In this document: one piece after another, positions 1 through 7,978 of the stretch
Position numbering within the stretch: the stretch's first letter is position 1
Layout: each line of letters opens with the position of its first letter
DNA from: Aequorivita sp. H23M31
GTDB lineage: Bacteria > Bacteroidota > Bacteroidia > Flavobacteriales > Flavobacteriaceae
Assembly: GCF_004022485.1 (NCBI RefSeq)
Contig: NZ_CP034951.1
Coordinates: 2,418,001 to 2,482,000 of the forward strand
DNA length: 64,000 nt
Direction: 5' to 3'
Translations under genes and position numbers: made by a program
The notes under the pieces: model-generated
Told to the model about the DNA's origin: nothing
What the model saw: only the letters and a program-made list of their open reading frames with translations
The model's database searches: none

Positions 1-325
1 TGAAATCTCTTACTTTACCATAGCTCTTGGTCTCGATACTCCCATCAAATTCATAAATCTGAAATGGTTTTAAATCCGTAAAAGTTTTTCCATCGTGCGA
101 AAGGCGCAGGTTTCCATCCAAAGGAGTAAGAAAACGATTGATTTTATCCAGTTTGGTGAAATTTGATTCTTCCAATTCAACTGTCGCAGAGCTTATACGA
201 GCTTGAAAATCTCTTTTGTTAAAGGAGGAACCCTCGGGATAAATATATAGTTGGGTAGTCTCCCCACCAGACCAGAGGGAGATGGTAAAATCCGAATCGC
301 TTAGCTTTTTAATTGAATTTTTCAT
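1..325 (-). CDS. HutD/Ves family protein, partial (C-terminus outside window)
   Basis: I translated this from the ATG at 323-325; the gene runs off the left edge after about 108 codons. Visible stretches match the HutD/Ves cupin family: WSGGETTQLYIYP near the start, where the family has W-x-G-G-x-T, then FQARIS, a segment ending INRFLTPLDG, and PFQIYEFDG followed by VRDF. HutD proteins are small cytoplasmic cupin-like proteins, often near histidine-utilisation genes, with poorly defined biochemistry. No hut genes are in view. The start lies 73 nt after the DUF2480 stop on the same strand, so it could be the last gene of the suf transcript or independent. The family call is fairly secure; the role is unknown. 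Confidence 0.75.
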   Translation of the reverse strand, partial: MKNSIKKLSDSDFTISLWSGGETTQLYIYPEGSSFNKRDFQARISSATVELEESNFTKLDKINRFLTPLDGNLRLSHDGKTFTDLKPFQIYEFDGSIETKSYGKVRDF

Positions 326-398
326 TTTCCATTATCGCTAGTCCAATCCTAAATTTAAGAATCCTCAATGAAGTAAAGAGAATATAAGACGCGAACTT

Positions 399-905
399 CT
401 ACTTTCTTTTAAACAGCGGAACCGAAGAACAAGCTTCGCCATACATTATGCTTTTTGCCACAGGGTGAAGTTTTTGAGCAAGAAGAACATACGCATTCTG
501 GGGGATCGGTTTATGCGCACAACCTTTTATTATTATCGGTTTATCGGTGTATTCTGAAAGATCAATATTCTGGAGGATTTCTGCATAGAGAATGCTTTCC
601 ATATCCTCCAAACTACCAACCGTTACCTTTTTTGCAAAGGGTGATAAATGAAGCGAGAGCAACAAATACGCCCACCCCGGAACAATGGCATCGGTACCGC
701 AATGTAAGGCAACGTAACAATCTGAATATCGGGACCAATCGTGAGAGTTGGCTTTTTCTCTAAAAACCCTTTCGCGCAAAACGATGCCTTCAAATAACCA
801 ATCTGAAATATCAAAAAGCACCCTTTCACCTTTGGGATAAAAATCTTCTAGATCAAAGGTGACCAATTTACTATTCGCTACGCGATTTATTATTTCTCCA
901 GACAT
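399..905 (-). CDS. DUF2480 family protein, suf-linked
   Basis: A 168-residue soluble protein with no signal peptide or membrane segment. The N-terminal text (NRVANSKLVTFDLEDFYPKG, then FDISDWLFEGIVLREKxFR-like) matches the Bacteroidota DUF2480 family, which is commonly found at the end of suf gene clusters. It has Cys residues in a YVALHCGTDAIVPGWAY segment and in KGCAHKPIP, plausible metal or Fe-S contacts, but no function is established. It is the last recognisable suf-cluster gene here, 99 nt after the DUF59 gene; the gap contains a palindrome. A role as Fe-S carrier or assembly accessory is inferred from position only. Confidence 0.8.
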   Translation of the reverse strand: MSGEIINRVANSKLVTFDLEDFYPKGERVLFDISDWLFEGIVLRERVFREKANSHDWSRYSDCYVALHCGTDAIVPGWAYLLLSLHLSPFAKKVTVGSLEDMESILYAEILQNIDLSEYTDKPIIIKGCAHKPIPQNAYVLLAQKLHPVAKSIMYGEACSSVPLFKRK

Positions 906-938
906 GATAAAAAGCTTTTACTGTGGATACCTATTTGC

Positions 939-964
939 CCCGATCCGCCCTAAGACAGATCGGG
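939..964. repeat. Intergenic inverted repeat (CCCGATC/GATCGGG)
   Basis: A 7-bp perfect inverted repeat with a 12-nt loop, between the DUF59 and DUF2480 genes. It has no T-tract on either strand, so a classical terminator is unlikely. It looks like one of several palindromic intergenic elements in this window. Confidence 0.5.
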
Positions 965-1004
965 ATGGTAAGGGATTTTTTACCTGAGGAGTAATTTATA
1001 GCGA

Positions 1005-1328
1005 CTACAACATTCCTAGTTCCAACTTGGCGACGTCGCTCATTAGTTCTTGGGTCCAAGGAGGATCAAAAGTGATTTCCACTTCCGCATCTTTGATCAT
1101 AGAAAAAGATTTTACTTTATCTTCTACTTCCAAAGGCAAGCTTTCGGCCACAGGACAGTTTGGAGAAGTTAAGGTCATTAAAATCTTAACCTCGCGATCT
1201 TCATTGATAAAAACATCATAGATCAATCCTAGCTCATAAATATCTACAGGGATTTCAGGGTCATATATTGTTTTTAATATTTCAACTATCTTCTCGCCGA
1301 GCTCGGCCATATTTATTTCTGGTTCCAT
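1005..1328 (-). CDS. DUF59/MIP18-type Fe-S assembly protein (SufT-like)
   Basis: 107 residues forming a single DUF59 domain (MIP18/PaaD/SufT superfamily). Diagnostic features are the DPEIPVDIYELGLIYD segment at residues 23-38 and the SPNCP segment with the conserved Cys at residue 58. In this superfamily the Cys lies in a hyper-reactive loop and the proteins act in Fe-S cluster maturation or transfer. The gene begins 4 nt after the sufE stop, so it is co-transcribed with sufE and sufS. Bacteroidota suf operons usually carry this gene. SufT proper often has an additional domain; this one is the minimal form. Confidence 0.88.
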   Translation of the reverse strand: MEPEINMAELGEKIVEILKTIYDPEIPVDIYELGLIYDVFINEDREVKILMTLTSPNCPVAESLPLEVEDKVKSFSMIKDAEVEITFDPPWTQELMSDVAKLELGML

Positions 1329-1332
1329 TTAA

Positions 1333-1758
1333 TTAAGAATTAAGTTTAGTTTGGAATGCCATCGCATCCAGTTTCATTTGTTTTATCATTGAGACAAGGC
1401 CGTTGGCCCTTGTAGGCGAAAGATGTTCCTTAAGCCCTATTTCTTCGATAAATTTTGTATCCGACTTTAAGATTTCCTGTGGCGTTTGCCCAGAAAATAC
1501 CCTAACTAAAATCGCTACTATGCCCTTGGTAATAATTGCATCACTGTCTGCAGTGTAAATAACTTTTCCATCCTTTAGTTCAGAATGTAACCACACTTGG
1601 CTTTGACAACCATTAATAAGCCGATCTTTTGTTTTGTATTTAGGATCAATAAGATCAAGAGATTTACCCAGTTCAATCATATATTCGTACCGCTGCATCC
1701 AGTCGTCGAACATAGAAAATTCATCTATCAATTCATCTTGTATTTCCTCTATGGTCAT
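1333..1758 (-). CDS. sufE: SufE-type cysteine desulfuration protein
   Basis: 141 residues, the usual SufE length. SufE accepts the persulfide sulfur from SufS and passes it to the SufBC2D scaffold. The sulfur-accepting Cys is residue 51 in the sequence LINGCQSQVWLH, the family hallmark. The upstream DDWMQRYEYMIELGKSL helix and the C-terminal SPTRANGLVSMIKQMK segment are typical. It lies 82 nt after sufS and 4 nt before the DUF59 gene in the same operon. Presence of SufE rather than the zinc-dependent SufU fits a Bacteroidota SUF system. Confidence 0.95.
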   Translation of the reverse strand: MTIEEIQDELIDEFSMFDDWMQRYEYMIELGKSLDLIDPKYKTKDRLINGCQSQVWLHSELKDGKVIYTADSDAIITKGIVAILVRVFSGQTPQEILKSDTKFIEEIGLKEHLSPTRANGLVSMIKQMKLDAMAFQTKLNS

Positions 1759-1840
1759 AAATATTTTAATTTTTTGTAATAATTTTGGTGTCTAGGCAGG
1801 AAAGCCCTTCTGGTAATTGTTTCGTTTAAAAGAAATTACC

Positions 1841-3058
1841 TTAACTCAACATCATTTTAGCTTTCTTAACCGCTGAAACCAAGGAATCCACTTCTTCCAT
1901 CGTATTGTAAAAAGCAAATGAAGCCCGCACAGTTCCTGGAATGTTATAAAAATCCATTATGGGTTGTGTACAGTGATGGCCAGTTCTTACTGCAATTCCC
2001 AGCTTATCGACTATACTACCAATATCGTAGGGATGAATCCCCTCGATATTGAAAGATACAACCGAAGTCTTGTCCGGTCCTGTGCCGTAAATTTTTAATC
2101 CTTCGATTTTCAATAATTCCTGGGTGGCATAATCTAGAAGGTTATCCTCATATTCCTTAATAGCCTCAAAACCTATTTCATTTAAATAATCAATGGCAGC
2201 ACCAAAAGCAATGCCTCCACTAATATTGGGTGTTCCCGCTTCAAATTTAAAAGGGAGTCCTGCATAGGTGGTTTTTTCAAAAGTTACCTGATCTATCATA
2301 TCGCCACCACCTTGGTAAGGAGGTAATTTGTTGCCCCACTCCTCTTTCATATAAAGAATCCCGATTCCGGTTGGTCCACACATTTTATGGGCAGAGGTTA
2401 CATAGAAATCGACATCCAATTCTTGAAGATCGGGTTTAATATGCGAACAGGATTGCGCCCCATCCACAAGAACAGCGGCCCCAACTTTGTGAGCATGGTC
2501 GATAATTTTTGCAATGGGATTGATAGTACCTAAAGCGTTTGAAACATGGTTTACGAAAACCATTTTTGTTTTTTCCGAAAGTAGTTTTTCATATTCTGAA
2601 AAAATCAGCACACCTTCCTCACTCATCGGAATCACTTTCAGAATTGCTCCTGTTCGTTCACAAAGCATCTGCCAAGGCACTATATTGGAATGGTGCTCCA
2701 TTGCAGAAACAATGATCTCATCTCCCTTTTTAAGTACCGTGGAAAAAACTTGTGCCACCAAATTTATCCCGTGGGTTGTTCCTGGAGTAAAAAGGATTTC
2801 ATAAGGTTCTTTAGCATTAAAATGCTTTTGGATTTTTTGTCTCGCTGATTCATATGCATCCGTAGCTTCCTGTGAAAGTGTATGCACGCCACGGTGGATA
2901 TTCGCATTGTAATTACTATAGTAATCAACAATACAATCTATTACCTGCTGTGGTTTTTGCGATGTTGCAGCGTTATCCAAATACACCAATGGATATCCAT
3001 TTACCCTTCTTGAAAGGATTGGAAAATCACTGCGTATTTTTTGGATGTTGAAGGACAT
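1841..3058 (-). CDS. sufS: Cysteine desulfurase SufS
   Basis: 405 residues; a PLP-dependent class V aminotransferase-fold enzyme that converts L-cysteine to L-alanine and an enzyme-bound persulfide for Fe-S assembly. The PLP lysine is Lys225 in TSAHKMCGPTG. The catalytic Cys is Cys363 in RTGHHCTQP, in the short-loop context of group II desulfurases (SufS/CsdA) that need SufE. EHHSNIVPWQ and VDGAQ are further signatures. The ATG at 3056-3058 matches the conserved N-terminus IRSDFPIL. It follows sufD by 88 nt, and that gap contains a perfect 17-bp inverted repeat. Confidence 0.97.
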   Translation of the reverse strand: MSFNIQKIRSDFPILSRRVNGYPLVYLDNAATSQKPQQVIDCIVDYYSNYNANIHRGVHTLSQEATDAYESARQKIQKHFNAKEPYEILFTPGTTHGINLVAQVFSTVLKKGDEIIVSAMEHHSNIVPWQMLCERTGAILKVIPMSEEGVLIFSEYEKLLSEKTKMVFVNHVSNALGTINPIAKIIDHAHKVGAAVLVDGAQSCSHIKPDLQELDVDFYVTSAHKMCGPTGIGILYMKEEWGNKLPPYQGGGDMIDQVTFEKTTYAGLPFKFEAGTPNISGGIAFGAAIDYLNEIGFEAIKEYEDNLLDYATQELLKIEGLKIYGTGPDKTSVVSFNIEGIHPYDIGSIVDKLGIAVRTGHHCTQPIMDFYNIPGTVRASFAFYNTMEEVDSLVSAVKKAKMMLS

Positions 3059-3098
3059 TTTGAATTTTTATGAGTGAGAGTTTGAAGAATGGAATATT

Positions 3099-3140
3099 AC
3101 CACGAATTCACGAATTTGTATATATTCGTGAATTCGTGGT
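3099..3140. repeat. Perfect 17-bp inverted repeat between sufD and sufS
   Basis: The left arm ACCACGAATTCACGAAT (3099-3115) and right arm ATTCGTGAATTCGTGGT (3124-3140) are exact reverse complements around an 8-nt loop. There is no T-tract. It resembles a REP-like intergenic palindrome. As RNA it would form a strong hairpin within the suf message, possibly protecting upstream mRNA or attenuating downstream expression; that effect is inference. Confidence 0.75.
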
Positions 3141-3146
3141 GAGCTC

Positions 3147-4469
3147 TTATAGTTCAAATCCTAAAGCAACTCCAATCTTATTGGCGATCAATTTATTGAT
3201 CCGCATTTTAAGTTCAGGAATTTTTACACTTTCCAAAACGGTATTGGCAAAGGCATACATCAAGAGAGCTTGACCTTCCTTAACTCCAATTCCGCGACTA
3301 CGAAGGTAAAAGAGTGCTTCTTCATCCAATTGACCAACGGTACAACCATGTGAGCATTTTACATCATCAGCAAAAATTTCCAATTGGGGTTTTGCATTGA
3401 TTGTAGCCTTGTCATCAATAAGAATATTATTGTTCTGTTGAAAAGCATCAATTTTTTGGGCAATCTTATCTACCAAGATTTTCCCATTAAAAATACCTGT
3501 AGAATTTTCTGCAAACAAGCCTTTGTAATCCTGATGACTTTCGCAATTAGGAGCTTTATGATGAACTAAGGTATTATGATCTACGTGTTGTTTTCCTTCA
3601 ATAATAGTTACCCCCTTTAATGTGGAATCGCATCGTTCTCCTTTTTGATAAAAGTTAAGATTGTTTCGTACAAGTTCTCCGCCGAAGGAAAAAGTATGCA
3701 CGTGACAGATACTCTGGCTCTCTTGTGAGATATAGGTATTGTCAATCAATGAGGAGGTAACGGTATCATTCTGTATCTTATAGTAATCTACATAGGCGCG
3801 TTTCTCGGCAAATATTTCAGTAACCGCATTTGTCAGCACTTTATTTTCGGAAAGGCTTTGGTGCCGCTCAATAATTTGAACATGTGCATTCTCTCCAACT
3901 ACAATAAGATTCCGTGGCTGAAGAAACATGGCTGCCTCGTTTCCTGTTGAGAAATTGATAATCTCAATAGGTTTTTTCACTTCCTTATGAGCGGGAATAT
4001 TGATATAGGCTCCATCTCGTGTAAAAGCAGTATTCAGTGAGGTAATGCCATCCTTTCCCGCTATCTTATCAAAGTATGCTTCGATAACCGGCTGATATTT
4101 ACTCTTAGAAAGCGCTGCGGACATTAAACACACGTCCACATCGTCATGAGTGGTTTCGGAAAGGAACGAGCTGTAAACGCCATCCACAAAAACAAGTTTA
4201 TAAGTATCGATCTCGTGCAGAAAATAAGAACGTACTTTTTTCCATTCCACATTTTTCTCCTTATGGGAGATGATGCTGTAATCTGGTTTCAACACTTGAT
4301 TAAGTGAAGTATATTTCCAGGCTTCCTCCTTTTTGGAAGGAAATCCCTTATCCTCAAAAATTTTAATGGCCTTGTTCCGCACATCGTGAATGGGCGAATC
4401 GAACTCCAAATAATCCTCAAGGGCGATGTATGATGTTAATAATTTATCTTTAAAACTCATTTTTTTCAA
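3147..4469 (-). CDS. sufD: Fe-S assembly scaffold subunit SufD
   Basis: 440 residues, normal for SufD. SufD is the SufB paralogue in the SufBC2D scaffold and takes part in iron acquisition and cluster assembly. The C-terminal CSHGCTVGQLDEEALFYLRS segment (family form SHGATVGxLDxexLFYLxSRGI) and the right-handed beta-helix core with DHNTLVHH are diagnostic. The N-terminal helical region (KKEEAWKYTSLNQV) is typical of SufD rather than SufB. The start follows a heptamer tandem repeat that fills the sufC-sufD gap. Confidence 0.95.
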   Translation of the reverse strand: MKKMSFKDKLLTSYIALEDYLEFDSPIHDVRNKAIKIFEDKGFPSKKEEAWKYTSLNQVLKPDYSIISHKEKNVEWKKVRSYFLHEIDTYKLVFVDGVYSSFLSETTHDDVDVCLMSAALSKSKYQPVIEAYFDKIAGKDGITSLNTAFTRDGAYINIPAHKEVKKPIEIINFSTGNEAAMFLQPRNLIVVGENAHVQIIERHQSLSENKVLTNAVTEIFAEKRAYVDYYKIQNDTVTSSLIDNTYISQESQSICHVHTFSFGGELVRNNLNFYQKGERCDSTLKGVTIIEGKQHVDHNTLVHHKAPNCESHQDYKGLFAENSTGIFNGKILVDKIAQKIDAFQQNNNILIDDKATINAKPQLEIFADDVKCSHGCTVGQLDEEALFYLRSRGIGVKEGQALLMYAFANTVLESVKIPELKMRINKLIANKIGVALGFEL

Positions 4470-4500
4470 TTCAGAATTCAGAATTCAGAATTCAGAATTC
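4468..4500. repeat. AATTCAG heptamer tandem repeat
   Basis: Four exact copies of AATTCAG plus AATTC, directly before the sufD start codon. The reverse complement, CTGAATT, is a rotation of the TTCTGAA unit found at 22680-22707, so the same repeat occurs in both orientations. It lies in the untranslated gap between sufC and sufD. Confidence 0.8.
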
Positions 4501-4538
4501 AAACAAAGCTTGACTCCTGAACCTTGAACTTTGAATTG

Positions 4539-5288
4539 TTAAACCAATTCTTCCTTAATCCAATCGTATCCTCTTTCTTCTAGCTCGTAGGCAAGTTCTT
4601 TGGTCCCGGATTTTACGATTCTTCCGTTCATTAAAACATGGACGAAATCGGGTACGATGTAATCCAGTAAACGCTGATAGTGCGTAATTAAAATAACCGC
4701 ATTATCCTTGTTTTTTATTTTGTTTACGCCGTTTGCAACTACTTTAAGGGCGTCAATATCCAATCCTGAATCTGTTTCGTCCAAAATGGCAAGTTTGGGC
4801 TCCAACATAGCTAATTGGAAAATTTCATTACGTTTCTTTTCTCCCCCAGAAAACCCTTCATTTAGTGATCGAGATAGAAATTTGCGATCAATTTCGAGCA
4901 TATCGGCCTTCTCCTTGATCATTTTCAGCATTTCCGCAGCGGGCATATCTCCCAATTTCTTAGCCTTTCGGGATTCGTTGATCGCCGTTTTTATAAAATT
5001 GGTTACCGATACTCCTGGTATTTCTACAGGATATTGGAAGGACAAAAAGATTCCCTTATGCGCTCTTTCCTCGGGATCTAGTTCGGCAATTGAATGGTTT
5101 TCGAATAGAATATCACCTTGGCTAACTTCATATTCATCCTTGCCGGCAATAACAGATGCCAATGTACTTTTCCCTGAACCGTTGGGTCCCATTATAGCGT
5201 GTACTTCACCAGCATTTACTTTTAGATCAATACCTTGCAGAATGTCTTTTCCGTCAAGACCTGCGTATAAATTTTTAATATCTAACAT
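4539..5288 (-). CDS. sufC: Fe-S assembly ATPase SufC
   Basis: 249 residues; a soluble ABC-type ATPase that binds SufB and SufD and powers conformational change of the scaffold. The Walker A is GPNGSGKST (Lys40), the signature region reads LNEGFSGGEKKRNEI, the Walker B is LAILDETDSGLD and the switch His is in LITHYQRLL. FSGGEKKR and ETDSGLDIDAL are characteristic of SufC rather than transport ABC ATPases. The gene starts 2 nt after the preceding lipoprotein stop, so the two are tightly coupled. Confidence 0.97.
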   Translation of the reverse strand: MLDIKNLYAGLDGKDILQGIDLKVNAGEVHAIMGPNGSGKSTLASVIAGKDEYEVSQGDILFENHSIAELDPEERAHKGIFLSFQYPVEIPGVSVTNFIKTAINESRKAKKLGDMPAAEMLKMIKEKADMLEIDRKFLSRSLNEGFSGGEKKRNEIFQLAMLEPKLAILDETDSGLDIDALKVVANGVNKIKNKDNAVILITHYQRLLDYIVPDFVHVLMNGRIVKSGTKELAYELEERGYDWIKEELV

Positions 5289-5290
5289 AA

Positions 5291-5695
5291 TTAACTTTTG
5301 TTTGCTTTCAATTCTACGTCAGCTTTTGTTGGGGTATCGCTGACATTTATTATTTCAGTTATAGTCAAGATTTCGTCCCAACCTTCGGTTTCTTCTGGTT
5401 TTTTATTTACTTCTCCCCGAACAATTACTGGAACCATATCGTAATCGCTCTTTTTTACTGCTTCTACTTTTTTGCCCAATTCTTTTGCCAAATCATTCAT
5501 TTCAACTCCATACACATAGGACCTCCCTTTAAAAACAGAAGCATCCGGCGTGTAGATAAATTCTCCCTGGTAAGTTTCAGTTAGCGTACTGTCAACAACA
5601 GGAGTATTAGCATCAGGTTCTTCGATCTCCGCTTTATTATCTTTGCAGGAAATCAGTATTGCGGTAAATAGGAACAGTAAAAGCGTTTTTTTCAT
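5291..5695 (-). CDS. Small lipoprotein inside the suf operon (unknown function)
   Basis: 134 residues from the ATG at 5693-5695. A longer reading from TTG at 5728 would overlap the sufB stop and delay the signal peptide. The N-terminus MKKTLLLFLFTAILISC is a signal peptide with lipobox LISC (Cys17), followed by an acidic linker (DNKAEIEEPDANTPVVD). The mature domain includes TYQGEFIYTPDASVFKGRSYVYGVEMND and VPVIVRGEVNKKPEE, the look of a small beta-barrel domain. I do not recognise the family. It lies between sufB and sufC with a 29-nt gap before it and 2 nt after it, so it is surely co-transcribed, although its exported location seems at odds with cytosolic Fe-S assembly. Confidence 0.85.
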   Translation of the reverse strand: MKKTLLLFLFTAILISCKDNKAEIEEPDANTPVVDSTLTETYQGEFIYTPDASVFKGRSYVYGVEMNDLAKELGKKVEAVKKSDYDMVPVIVRGEVNKKPEETEGWDEILTITEIINVSDTPTKADVELKANKS

Positions 5696-5724
5696 CTGGA
5701 TATAGTGATTGTTTAATTTAATGA

Positions 5725-7170
5725 TCAACCTACACTTCCTTCCAAGCTTATTTCCAGAAGTTTTTGTGCCTCTACGGCAAATTCCATTGGCAATTTGTTA
5801 AGTACGTCCTTACTAAATCCGTTAACGATAAGAGCAATCGCTTTTTCTGTGCTAATCCCGCGTTGGTTGCAATAGAAAATCTGATCTTCCCCAATTTTAC
5901 TAGTTGTTGCCTCATGCTCCACCATTGCCGTTTTATTTTTAACTTCTATATAAGGGAAGGTATGCGCACCGCAATTATTACCCATTAACAGAGAATCACA
6001 TTCTGAGAAGTTTCTAGCTTTATCGGCATTGGGCATAATCCGTACCAAACCACGGTAGCTATTCTGAGATTTCCCAGCGGAAATTCCTTTGGAAATAATT
6101 GTACTGCGTGTATTTTTCCCGATGTGGATCATTTTCGTTCCAGTATCGGCTTGTTGAAAGTCATTTGTAACGGCCACAGAGTAAAACTCACCGATAGAAT
6201 TGTCACCTTTTAGAATGCAACTCGGATATTTCCAGGTAACCGCACTTCCGGTTTCCACTTGTGTCCAGGAGATCTTTGCGTTCTTTTCACAAATGCCACG
6301 TTTGGTAACGAAGTTGAAAACCCCACCTTTACCTTCTTTATCACCAGGATACCAGTTTTGAACAGTAGAATATTTTATCTCCGCATCGTCCATAGCGATA
6401 AGTTCGACCACAGCGGCGTGAAGTTGATTTTCATCGCGACTTGGAGCTGTACAACCTTCAAGATAGCTTACATAACTACCTTCATCGGCAATTAAAAGGG
6501 TTCTTTCGAATTGACCGGTTCCTCCTTGATTGATTCGGAAATAGGTAGAAAGTTCCATTGGGCACTTAACTCCTTTTGGAAGGTAACAGAAAGAGCCATC
6601 ACTAAAAACGGCGCTGTTCAAGGCCGCATAAAAATTGTCTCTAGGTGGTACCACTGTTCCAATGTATTTTCTTACCAATTCCGGATGCTCTCTAATCGCT
6701 TCTGAAATTGAACAGAAAATAATCCCTTTTTCATTTAGACTTTTCTTGAAAGAAGTTGCGACAGAAACCGAGTCAATAACGACGTCCACGGCAACTCCGG
6801 TAAGTCTTTTCTGCTCGTCAATGGAAATTCCCAATTTTTTAAAAGTGTCCAGTAACTCTGGATCAACTTCATCCAGACTACCATACTTTGGTTTTTTGGC
6901 TGGAGCAGAATAATAAGAAATACTCTGGAAATCAGGTTTTTCATAATTCACATTCGCCCATTCGGGTTCTTCCATTGTTTGCCAGTAGCGGAATGCCTCC
7001 AAACGCCATTCAGTCATCCATTCGGGCTCTTCCTTCCTTTTTGAGATGGCGCGCACTACGTCCTCATTCAATCCAGGTGCAAACGTATCTGATTCTATAT
7101 CGGTAAAGAAACCATACTCATATTCCTTGGTTTCCAATTCTTTTTTTAAATCGTCTTCTGTATACTTCAT
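5725..7170 (-). CDS. sufB: Fe-S assembly scaffold subunit SufB
   Basis: 481 residues, the typical SufB length. SufB is the central scaffold that receives sulfur from SufE and builds the nascent cluster with SufC and SufD. Characteristic segments are [66 protein letters not shown] and the C-terminal [14 protein letters not shown], which contains the conserved acceptor Cys region. It starts 36 nt after the sufA stop and is the second gene of the operon. Confidence 0.97.
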   Translation of the reverse strand: MKYTEDDLKKELETKEYEYGFFTDIESDTFAPGLNEDVVRAISKRKEEPEWMTEWRLEAFRYWQTMEEPEWANVNYEKPDFQSISYYSAPAKKPKYGSLDEVDPELLDTFKKLGISIDEQKRLTGVAVDVVIDSVSVATSFKKSLNEKGIIFCSISEAIREHPELVRKYIGTVVPPRDNFYAALNSAVFSDGSFCYLPKGVKCPMELSTYFRINQGGTGQFERTLLIADEGSYVSYLEGCTAPSRDENQLHAAVVELIAMDDAEIKYSTVQNWYPGDKEGKGGVFNFVTKRGICEKNAKISWTQVETGSAVTWKYPSCILKGDNSIGEFYSVAVTNDFQQADTGTKMIHIGKNTRSTIISKGISAGKSQNSYRGLVRIMPNADKARNFSECDSLLMGNNCGAHTFPYIEVKNKTAMVEHEATTSKIGEDQIFYCNQRGISTEKAIALIVNGFSKDVLNKLPMEFAVEAQKLLEISLEGSVG

Positions 7171-7206
7171 GATTTTAAACTAGTTGTGTCGTTAAATTCT
7201 ACATCG

Positions 7207-7536
7207 TTAAAGAGAAAAAGATTCACCACAGCCACAGGTACGGTTGGCATTTGGATTTTGAAAAACAAAACCCTTTCCATTTAGTCCACCGCTATACTCG
7301 AGTGTAGTCCCCACCAAATACAGGAAACTCTTTTTGTCCACGGCAATTTTTACTCCAATATCTTCAAACAATTTATCGTTGTCACCCAATTGCTTGTCGA
7401 AATTAAGCTCATAGCTAAGTCCTGAACAACCTCCACTCTTTACGCCCACACGTACGAAATCTCGTGAAATTTCGAATCCGTCCTCCGCCATTAGCTGGGC
7501 TATACGGGATTTTGCATTTTCACTAACCTTTATCAT
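7207..7536 (-). CDS. sufA: A-type Fe-S carrier (SufA/IscA/HesB family)
   Basis: 109 residues from the ATG at 7534-7536. A-type carriers bind and deliver Fe-S clusters to targets. The three conserved cysteines are Cys37 (SGGCSGLSY) and Cys101/Cys103 (RTCGCGESF). A longer reading from TTG at 7566 is rejected because that TTG is part of the TATATTTG promoter box. It is the first gene of the suf operon. It could equally be labelled IscA or ErpA by sequence alone; the operon context favours SufA. Confidence 0.93.
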   Translation of the reverse strand: MIKVSENAKSRIAQLMAEDGFEISRDFVRVGVKSGGCSGLSYELNFDKQLGDNDKLFEDIGVKIAVDKKSFLYLVGTTLEYSGGLNGKGFVFQNPNANRTCGCGESFSL

Positions 7537-7563
7537 AATATAGACTAATTCTAAATTAGAGCA

Positions 7564-7571
7564 CAAATATA
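7564..7571 (-). promoter_or_regulatory. Candidate suf operon promoter (-7 box TATATTTG)
   Basis: On the minus strand this reads TATATTTG, an exact match to the Bacteroidota -7 consensus TAnnTTTG, 27 nt before the sufA ATG. I see no clear TTTG -33 element at the expected 19-nt spacing. No Fur- or IscR-like operator can be called by eye. Confidence 0.55.
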
Positions 7572-7818
7572 CACTAAATAGAACTTTTATCCACGCCAGA
7601 CAAAAACATAAAAACTATGGTAGAATAGGTTTTAACAATAGTTCGTTCTATTCTATTTGAGATCATCCGAGCAACCGAAATTTTTAAATTTCATTAGAAA
7701 TTCCCTTAGCTAAACAGCATGCTAAAACATACGAACCTGAAATTCGTTTATAAAATTCTATTCTCCAATTAAAAACACCATTTACAAAGGACTTTATTTA
7801 AGCTTTATGCAACCTTAG

Positions 7819-7851
7819 ACCCCAAAGGTCTCAGAGATCTTTGGGGTTTTT
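7819..7851 (+). terminator. Intrinsic terminator upstream of thiL with no gene before it
   Basis: ACCCCAAAG (7819-7827) pairs perfectly with CTTTGGGGT (7839-7847), 11-nt loop, followed by a run of T on the plus strand. The 7537-7978 gap lies between divergent sufA and thiL, so no plus-strand protein gene precedes it. It may end a short RNA or an attenuated leader. Nothing else convincing is visible in the gap apart from the two flanking promoter boxes. Confidence 0.7.
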
Positions 7852-7946
7852 CCGTCAGGATGTTCAGAATAAGTCCATCTTATCTCTGAATGAGAAATAA
7901 CTATAATTGAGGCAGCTACGCCTTTCATTTATTTAAGCCGATACCG

Positions 7947-7954
7947 TACTTTTG
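7947..7954 (+). promoter_or_regulatory. Candidate thiL promoter (TACTTTTG)
   Basis: An exact TAnnTTTG match 24 nt before the thiL ATG, with a partial -33 element TTTC about 20 nt upstream. It lies after the 7819-7851 terminator, so thiL would be transcribed independently of anything ending there. Confidence 0.5.
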
Positions 7955-7978
7955 CAGTAAAATTGAAAATGAATTACA

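Noticed and set aside
4708..5343. 211-codon plus-strand frame
   Set aside because: It lies entirely antisense to sufC and part of the lipoprotein gene, and its protein text is low-complexity shadow sequence.
7600..7800. Riboswitch before thiL
   Set aside because: I could not find the conserved TPP-riboswitch core; only the terminator is supported.
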